Assembly: GCA_023461035.1 (NCBI GenBank)
Contig: JAEWOD010000020.1
Location: 168,926 to 232,925, forward strand
Source: Bacteroidota bacterium
Lineage (GTDB): Bacteria; Bacteroidota; Bacteroidia; Flavobacteriales; Weeksellaceae
Length of the DNA stretch: 64,000 nt
Direction of reading: 5' to 3'
Within the stretch, counting starts at the first letter, position 1. Every line of letters begins with the position of its first letter. Position numbers and translations under genes: made by a program. This document shows positions 59,476 through 64,000 of the stretch, in pieces. The notes under the pieces were generated by a model. That model ran no database searches. It saw only the letters and a program-made list of their open reading frames with translations, and had not been told where the DNA came from.

Positions 59476-62400
59476 ATGAAAAACAAACTTTTACTTTTTT
59501 TAACGACACTCCTGCTTGCGGTGACGCAGCTGTGGGGGCAGACGTTTAACCAAATTACTTCGCAGGCCGAACTGACGAGTGGCGAATATTTGATTGTGGG
59601 CGATGGAGCCGCAAATGATGGGATAATGCTCAATCAGACCATTTCAGCTCCTGCCATTACTTATACATCAGTTACAAACCCCGGAGCAACTATCTCATCA
59701 GGTTTTACAACTGATAACATATTTACTGTTACAGTAACGGGTTCGGATATTACGATTTATCATTCTTCCGTAGGGTATGTTTCATGGGGAAGAGGAGCCG
59801 CAACAGGGAACCACGCTTCATTTTACAATGATACACCCGGTACCAACGAAACTTGGACTGCTTCTGTTTCGGAAGGCTTATGGACATTGAGCAATGGAAA
59901 TACACCGGCAAGAATCTTACAATGGAATAACAGTTCTCCTCGCTTTGCGGCCTATACAACCAATCAGATTAAGTTAAAATTGTATAAAAAAGAAGTAACG
60001 GAACCATCTGGCTACACAATCACTGTAATCCAGCCAACAGGTGGATCTATTTCACCGGAAGGAGTTATAGAGGTCGAAGAGGGAGGAAGTGCAGAGTTTA
60101 CAGCAACTGCTTCAGAGTGTTATACGTTTAACCATTGGCTCCTTGACGGTGCAAATGTCGGAAACACCAGTCCTTTTATTTTAACAAATGTTACGGCTGA
60201 CCATACTATTACCGCCGTTTTTGATGAAGCCGCGCCATATACCATTACTTCATCGGCCGGTGCAAACGGGACAATAACGCCAAACGGAGCTACTTCTGTG
60301 AACTGTGGCGAAGACCAGATTTTTACTTTTACAGCTGATGCAGGATATATAATTGATGACGTAATCGTAGATGGATCATCAGTAGGAGCTGTTGCAACTT
60401 ATACTTTTACAAATGTTAGTGCTAACCATACGATCAGTGTAAGTTTTGAAGAATTGAGCGAACCGGGAGACTTCTGTTTTGAAGAAGGATTTACGGGATT
60501 AACCGATATACCAACAGGGACGAATTATGGCCCCGGAACTTATACCAATAACGGTATCACTTGGGATTTCCACGGACAGAGCCCGCTTCCCGATTATGCA
60601 ATTGACGGACAAGGAATCCTTTTAAGAAGAGCTTCTGATTCATTCCTCGAAACAACCATTCCTGCTGGAGTTGGAACATTCTCATTTGAATATAGAAAAG
60701 CATATACCGGAGGTAGTGAAAGACAGTTGGAATTATTAATTGATGGTGTTCAGGTCGCAACTACACCGGGCTTTGGCTCGGGTACGGGTGATGATCCTAC
60801 TGTTTATGCCTTTAGCTATGATTTAAATACAGAGACTTCTGTAGTAGTGAGAATTAAATTAACAGGAAATACAACTACCAATCGTCATACGACAATCGAC
60901 AACATTACTTGGACTTGTCTATCGCCACCTTGTGAAACGCCACTTCCGACTGCGGAAGCACAATCTTTTTGTGGTACAACCATCGTTGCCGATTTGGTTG
61001 CAGAAGGAACCGATTTAAAATGGTATGATAGTTTGGAAGCTACTGAAGCGCTTTCTGCCGATGCAGAAGTTACGACAGGAACTTATTATGTAACCCAAAC
61101 CATTGATTGCGAAAGTGAAAGATTAGCTATGGAAATTACGGTTAATGCTATTCCGGTAACACCAACAGCGGAGGCACAAACATTTTGTGATGGTGCGACT
61201 GTTGCTGATTTGGTAGCGGAAGGAACCGATATCAAATGGTACGAAACAGAAGAATCGACCGAGCCGCTTGCTGCTGATTTTGTATTGGTAACAGGAGTTT
61301 ATTATGCAACCCAAACAGTTGGGGAATGTGAGAGTGAAAGGCTTGCGGTTGATATTACTATCAATTCAGCACCTGTTTTCACAACCCAACCAACTGATCA
61401 AACGGTAGCTCCCGGAGAAACGGCAACTTTCACGGTTGAAACAGAAGGAAATTCAGAATATCAATGGTCTGTAAGCACGGACGGAGGAGCCAACTGGACT
61501 GTTATAGACGATGCAACTGAAGCTACTTATACAACCGAACCGGCTACTCTGGAAATGGACGGAAATCAATACAGCGTTACCACTACTAATGATTGTGGTG
61601 AAACGACTTCCGAAACAGCTATTCTAAATGTAGAAGAAGTTTCATGTGGTGGTTTGGAAGATTTCGAAACAACTGATATTCCTTCCGGTTATTCTGATGG
61701 ACAATTCACTAATAATGGAATTACCTGGACGTATGGTCATTCCAGAAATGAAGAAGCTTTTGCGATTGACGGTAAAGGTTTGATGTTAAGAAGAGCTTCC
61801 GATTCTTATTTGGAAACAACAATTGAATTAGGAGTTGGCGAATTTACATTTGAATACAGAAAAGCATTTACCGGAGGTAATGAAAGACAATTGGAATTAA
61901 TTGTAAACGGAGAACAAGTAGCCACAACTCCTGTTTTTGGAACAGGTAACGGAGAGGATCCAACTGTTCATACCTTTACACATACTCTGAATATTGCAGA
62001 ATCGGTTGTCATTCGAATTAAAAATGTAGGAACAACTGATACCAACAGACAAACTGTAATCGATAATATTTCCTGGACTTGTGCGGAAGATTCATGTGAA
62101 ACACCACTTCCAACTGCGGAGGCTCAGGTTTTCTGTGGTGAAGCAACTGTTGCGGATTTAGTAGCGGAAGGTGAAAATATTCAATGGTATGAAACCCAGA
62201 CTTCAACTGAGCCGCTTGCTCCGGAAGTTACATTGGTTACCGGAACTTATTATGTAACCCAAACCATTGATTGTGAAAGTGACCGATTGGCAGTAGATGT
62301 TTTGATCAGTGAAGGCCCTGTGTTTACTCTTCAACCGGCAGATCAAACTGTCAACGAAGGAGAAACAGCAACTTTCACGGTCGAAGTAGAAGGAGCTTTG

Positions 62401-63519
62401 GAATACCAATGGTCAGTAAGTACGGACGAAGGAGCTAACTGGACTATCATAGACGATGCAACGGAAGCAACCTATACAACAGAGGCTGCAACTCAGGAAA
62501 TGGATGGAAATCAATACAGAGTTACCGCTACCAATGATTGTGGCGAAACGATTTCTGAAATTGCAATCCTGAGTTTAGTAGGTGAACCTTGTTATGTAGA
62601 AGATTTTGAAACGACAGATATTTCCGATGCTTATAGCGATGGAAGTTTTACAAACAACGGAATTACCTGGACGTATGGCCACTCCAGAAATCAAGGAGAT
62701 TTTCCGATTGACGAAAAAGGTCTGATGTTGAGAAGAGCTTCGGATTCTTATTTGGAAGCGACCATTCCTGCCGGAGCAGGCGTGTTCTCATTTGAATACC
62801 GCAAAGCATTTACCGGAGGTAATGATAGACAATTGGAATTAATTGTAAATGGAGAACAAGTAGCTACAACTCCTGTTTTTGGAAGTGTAAGCGGTGAAGA
62901 TCCGACTGTTTATACATTCACTTATACTTTAAATTCGACAGAAGATGTAGTAATCCGCATCAAAAATGTAGGCGAAACAGATGCCAACAGACAAACAGTA
63001 ATCGACAATATTAACTGGACTTGTGCAGAGGAACCATGTAATGTGCCTGCTCCGATTGCAATCGGAAACTTCGAATTTGTTGCCGGAGATACGTTGGCAG
63101 ATTTAGAAGATTCGTTGGAATATACCGGAACATTGACTTGGTATGCTGATGAAGAATTGACTACAGTCTTACCCAACACAACGTTGTTGGAAGACGGAGC
63201 AGTTTACTTTGTTACCCAAACAATCGGCGAATGTGAAAGTGATGCTTTAACAGTTGAAACACACGAATTGGGTCTGAATGCTTATGGATTTGATTCTTTC
63301 AGTTATTATCCAAATCCGGTAAAAGACATCTTGTCTTTGAAAAACGGATCTGTAATCAACCGAGTAGAGATTTATAATCTTTCAGGTGCAAAAGTTTGGA
63401 CAAATGAAATCAATGCTGCCAATGCAGAATTGAATTTGTCCGGATTGGATACCGGAATTTATGTAATGAAAATTACAGCCGGTAAAGAAGTGAAAACAGT
63501 AAAGATTATTAAGAAATAA
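59476..63519 (+). CDS. Modular T9SS-sorted surface protein with triplicated lectin-like domain
   Basis: A 1347-residue exported protein. After the signal peptide (to about 22) come a beta-rich domain (about 23-175), two divergent InlB B-repeat-type modules (about 178-330, each with NVTADHTITAVF or NVSANHTISVSF), then three copies of a module of about 145 residues marked by NNGITWxxxGHS, GLMLRRASDSYLETTI, FEYRKAFTGGNERQLEL and TVIDNISWTC, separated by Ig-like units (TAEAQ.FCG.. VADLVAEG and TDQTVAPGETATFTVE). A T9SS type A sorting domain closes it (about 1275-1347, SYYPNPVKDILSL to KIIKK). Modules 2 and 3 are nearly identical in nucleotides over long stretches. An adhesive or glycan-binding role is inferred. 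Confidence 0.88.
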   Translation: MKNKLLLFLTTLLLAVTQLWGQTFNQITSQAELTSGEYLIVGDGAANDGIMLNQTISAPAITYTSVTNPGATISSGFTTDNIFTVTVTGSDITIYHSSVGYVSWGRGAATGNHASFYNDTPGTNETWTASVSEGLWTLSNGNTPARILQWNNSSPRFAAYTTNQIKLKLYKKEVTEPSGYTITVIQPTGGSISPEGVIEVEEGGSAEFTATASECYTFNHWLLDGANVGNTSPFILTNVTADHTITAVFDEAAPYTITSSAGANGTITPNGATSVNCGEDQIFTFTADAGYIIDDVIVDGSSVGAVATYTFTNVSANHTISVSFEELSEPGDFCFEEGFTGLTDIPTGTNYGPGTYTNNGITWDFHGQSPLPDYAIDGQGILLRRASDSFLETTIPAGVGTFSFEYRKAYTGGSERQLELLIDGVQVATTPGFGSGTGDDPTVYAFSYDLNTETSVVVRIKLTGNTTTNRHTTIDNITWTCLSPPCETPLPTAEAQSFCGTTIVADLVAEGTDLKWYDSLEATEALSADAEVTTGTYYVTQTIDCESERLAMEITVNAIPVTPTAEAQTFCDGATVADLVAEGTDIKWYETEESTEPLAADFVLVTGVYYATQTVGECESERLAVDITINSAPVFTTQPTDQTVAPGETATFTVETEGNSEYQWSVSTDGGANWTVIDDATEATYTTEPATLEMDGNQYSVTTTNDCGETTSETAILNVEEVSCGGLEDFETTDIPSGYSDGQFTNNGITWTYGHSRNEEAFAIDGKGLMLRRASDSYLETTIELGVGEFTFEYRKAFTGGNERQLELIVNGEQVATTPVFGTGNGEDPTVHTFTHTLNIAESVVIRIKNVGTTDTNRQTVIDNISWTCAEDSCETPLPTAEAQVFCGEATVADLVAEGENIQWYETQTSTEPLAPEVTLVTGTYYVTQTIDCESDRLAVDVLISEGPVFTLQPADQTVNEGETATFTVEVEGALEYQWSVSTDEGANWTIIDDATEATYTTEAATQEMDGNQYRVTATNDCGETISEIAILSLVGEPCYVEDFETTDISDAYSDGSFTNNGITWTYGHSRNQGDFPIDEKGLMLRRASDSYLEATIPAGAGVFSFEYRKAFTGGNDRQLELIVNGEQVATTPVFGSVSGEDPTVYTFTYTLNSTEDVVIRIKNVGETDANRQTVIDNINWTCAEEPCNVPAPIAIGNFEFVAGDTLADLEDSLEYTGTLTWYADEELTTVLPNTTLLEDGAVYFVTQTIGECESDALTVETHELGLNAYGFDSFSYYPNPVKDILSLKNGSVINRVEIYNLSGAKVWTNEINAANAELNLSGLDTGIYVMKITAGKEVKTVKIIKK

Positions 63520-63529
63520 TCAGAAGTTA

Positions 63530-63733
63530 TCATTCTGAATAAAGGGTTGCCGCAAGGCAGCCCTTTTTTTTGTCAAATTCTTTGGAAAAGATTAAAGTCC
63601 ATGGTCGATACTTAGCCGTCCAGCCATGCCCGAACACGTTATGAGAAAGCAACCTGATTTCTAAATCGGAAGTATAACCAGTATAGTGCCTATTGTACTT
63701 TTCAGAGAATAATATGTAAACTGTAAATTTCAT
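63530..63733 (-). CDS. Truncated GIY-YIG nuclease copy reading through a terminator
   Basis: A 67-residue GIY-YIG-domain protein from the ATG at 63733 (MKFTVYILFSEKYNRHYTGYTSDLEIRLLSHN). The catalytic Tyr-containing TVYIL...HYTGYTSD and the Arg near residue 28 are present, but the conserved C-terminal E/W helix (ERWLK) is missing. Instead the frame continues through the terminator hairpin of the T9SS gene, giving KKKGCLAATLYSE. The 103 bp 63573-63675 are identical to 63898-64000 in the neighbouring full copy, so this is a recent partial duplicate and probably not functional. Confidence 0.75.
   Translation of the reverse strand: MKFTVYILFSEKYNRHYTGYTSDLEIRLLSHNVFGHGWTAKYRPWTLIFSKEFDKKKGCLAATLYSE
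63541..63571 (+). terminator. Terminator after the large T9SS protein gene
   Basis: A 10-bp stem (AAGGGTTGCC with GGCAGCCCTT, one wobble), a GCAA tetraloop and a T8 run, 22 bp after the stop. It forms the 3' coding end of the truncated GIY-YIG copy on the other strand. Confidence 0.9.
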
Positions 63734-63741
63734 CAAAAAAA

Positions 63742-63765
63742 AATCCCGATAATAAATTATCAGGA
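63742..63765 (-). terminator. Candidate terminator of the upstream GIY-YIG copy
   Basis: A hairpin (AATCCCGATAA/TTATCAGGATT, one mismatch) followed on the minus strand by a T9 run, between the two GIY-YIG copies. A second GC-rich hairpin (GGGGGT..TCCCGAAACTTCGGGA..ACCCCC) lies next to it at 63778-63807. Confidence 0.65.
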
Positions 63766-63815
63766 TTTTGTAGCGAAGGGGGTCCCGAAACTTCGGGAGA
63801 ACCCCCGTCCCTGCG

Positions 63816-64000
63816 CTAATGTTTTAATGTCCTAATGAAATCTCGTCCAACTCCGGTCTTTAACCATCTCTCAAATATCATGGCTTCTTTTTTATTTTCA
63901 AATTCTTTGGAAAAGATTAAAGTCCATGGTCGATACTTAGCCGTCCAGCCATGCCCGAACACGTTATGAGAAAGCAACCTGATTTCTAAATCGGAAGTAT
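63816..64000 (-). CDS. GIY-YIG nuclease family protein (5' end outside window)
   Basis: The last 61 codons of a small GIY-YIG protein, running off the window edge. The visible part has SDLEIRLLSHN, WTAKYRPWTLIFSKEFENKKEAM, then FERWLKTGVGRDFIRTLKH and TAG at 63816-63818. The ExxLK-type C-terminal helix with the metal-binding Glu (FERWLK) is intact. Such small single-domain proteins (about 85-100 residues, UPF0213/YhbQ-like) are of uncertain role. It is the full-length sister of the truncated copy just downstream. Confidence 0.8.
   Translation of the reverse strand, partial: TSDLEIRLLSHNVFGHGWTAKYRPWTLIFSKEFENKKEAMIFERWLKTGVGRDFIRTLKH

Noticed and set aside
59276..59476. Small plus-strand ORF before the large T9SS gene
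   Set aside because: It starts inside the terminator hairpin of the arginase-family gene, contains the candidate promoter of the next gene and has no family features.

Overview
The window is AT-rich chromosomal DNA of a Bacteroidota bacterium, most likely class Flavobacteriia. Supporting signs are SusC/SusD outer-membrane pairs, several C-terminal type IX secretion (T9SS) sorting domains, Bacteroidetes-type -7 boxes (TAnnTTTG) placed just upstream of many start codons, weak Shine-Dalgarno signals, a sufBCD cluster of flavobacterial type, and paired PF10091 glucoamylase-like lipoproteins. No rRNA, tRNA, CRISPR array or phage genes were seen.

Layout. (1) 1-12300, + strand: a glycan utilisation locus with the 3' part of a SusD gene, two tandem PF10091 (GH144-type) lipoproteins, a secreted esterase, a GH3 beta-glucosidase, an FHS-type sugar permease, an exported EEP-family phosphoesterase, a GH43-CBM32-type protein and a second secreted esterase. 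Together they would bind, cut and import a beta-glucan or a decorated glucan. (2) 12525-14378: a secreted M4/M36-like metalloprotease with a T9SS tail. (3) 14539-23380, - strand: rarA, a CPA2 antiporter, a lipoprotein and a second SusCD pair without enzymes. (4) 23486-38413: housekeeping genes (rnhB, coaD-ddl, a PASTA protein with a RluD-type synthase, ileS-dksA-like-lspA, DUF3667-M48 peptidase, trpS). A 463-bp MITE-like element lies upstream of ileS, and ileS itself carries two in-frame insertions of dispersed palindromic repeats.

(5) 38449-46935 is the most unusual part. A T9SS repeat protein is followed by about 6 kb of minus-strand lipoprotein or membrane-protein genes. The genes are separated by repeat sites whose outer cores are complementary across each gene, as in integron gene cassettes; no integrase is in the window. 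The block is flanked by direct repeats of about 280 bp: a decayed truncated copy of the iscA/sufA promoter and 5' end on the left, and the intact gene on the right. Two cassette genes each carry one in-frame TGA.

(6) 46606-52325: SUF iron-sulfur assembly genes (A-type carrier, sufB, sufC, sufD), with a GxxExxY gene and a 219-bp tandem duplication wedged between sufB and sufC. No sufS or sufE follows in the window. (7) 52457-59218: paralogous lipoproteins, a greA-HIT-TPR operon, a Rieske-like lipoprotein, ybaB, a 1-Cys peroxiredoxin, a GNAT enzyme and an arginase-family hydrolase. (8) 59476-64000: a 1347-residue modular T9SS surface protein with three copies of one lectin-like module, then two tandem GIY-YIG genes. 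The first of these is 3'-truncated and its frame runs through a terminator hairpin.
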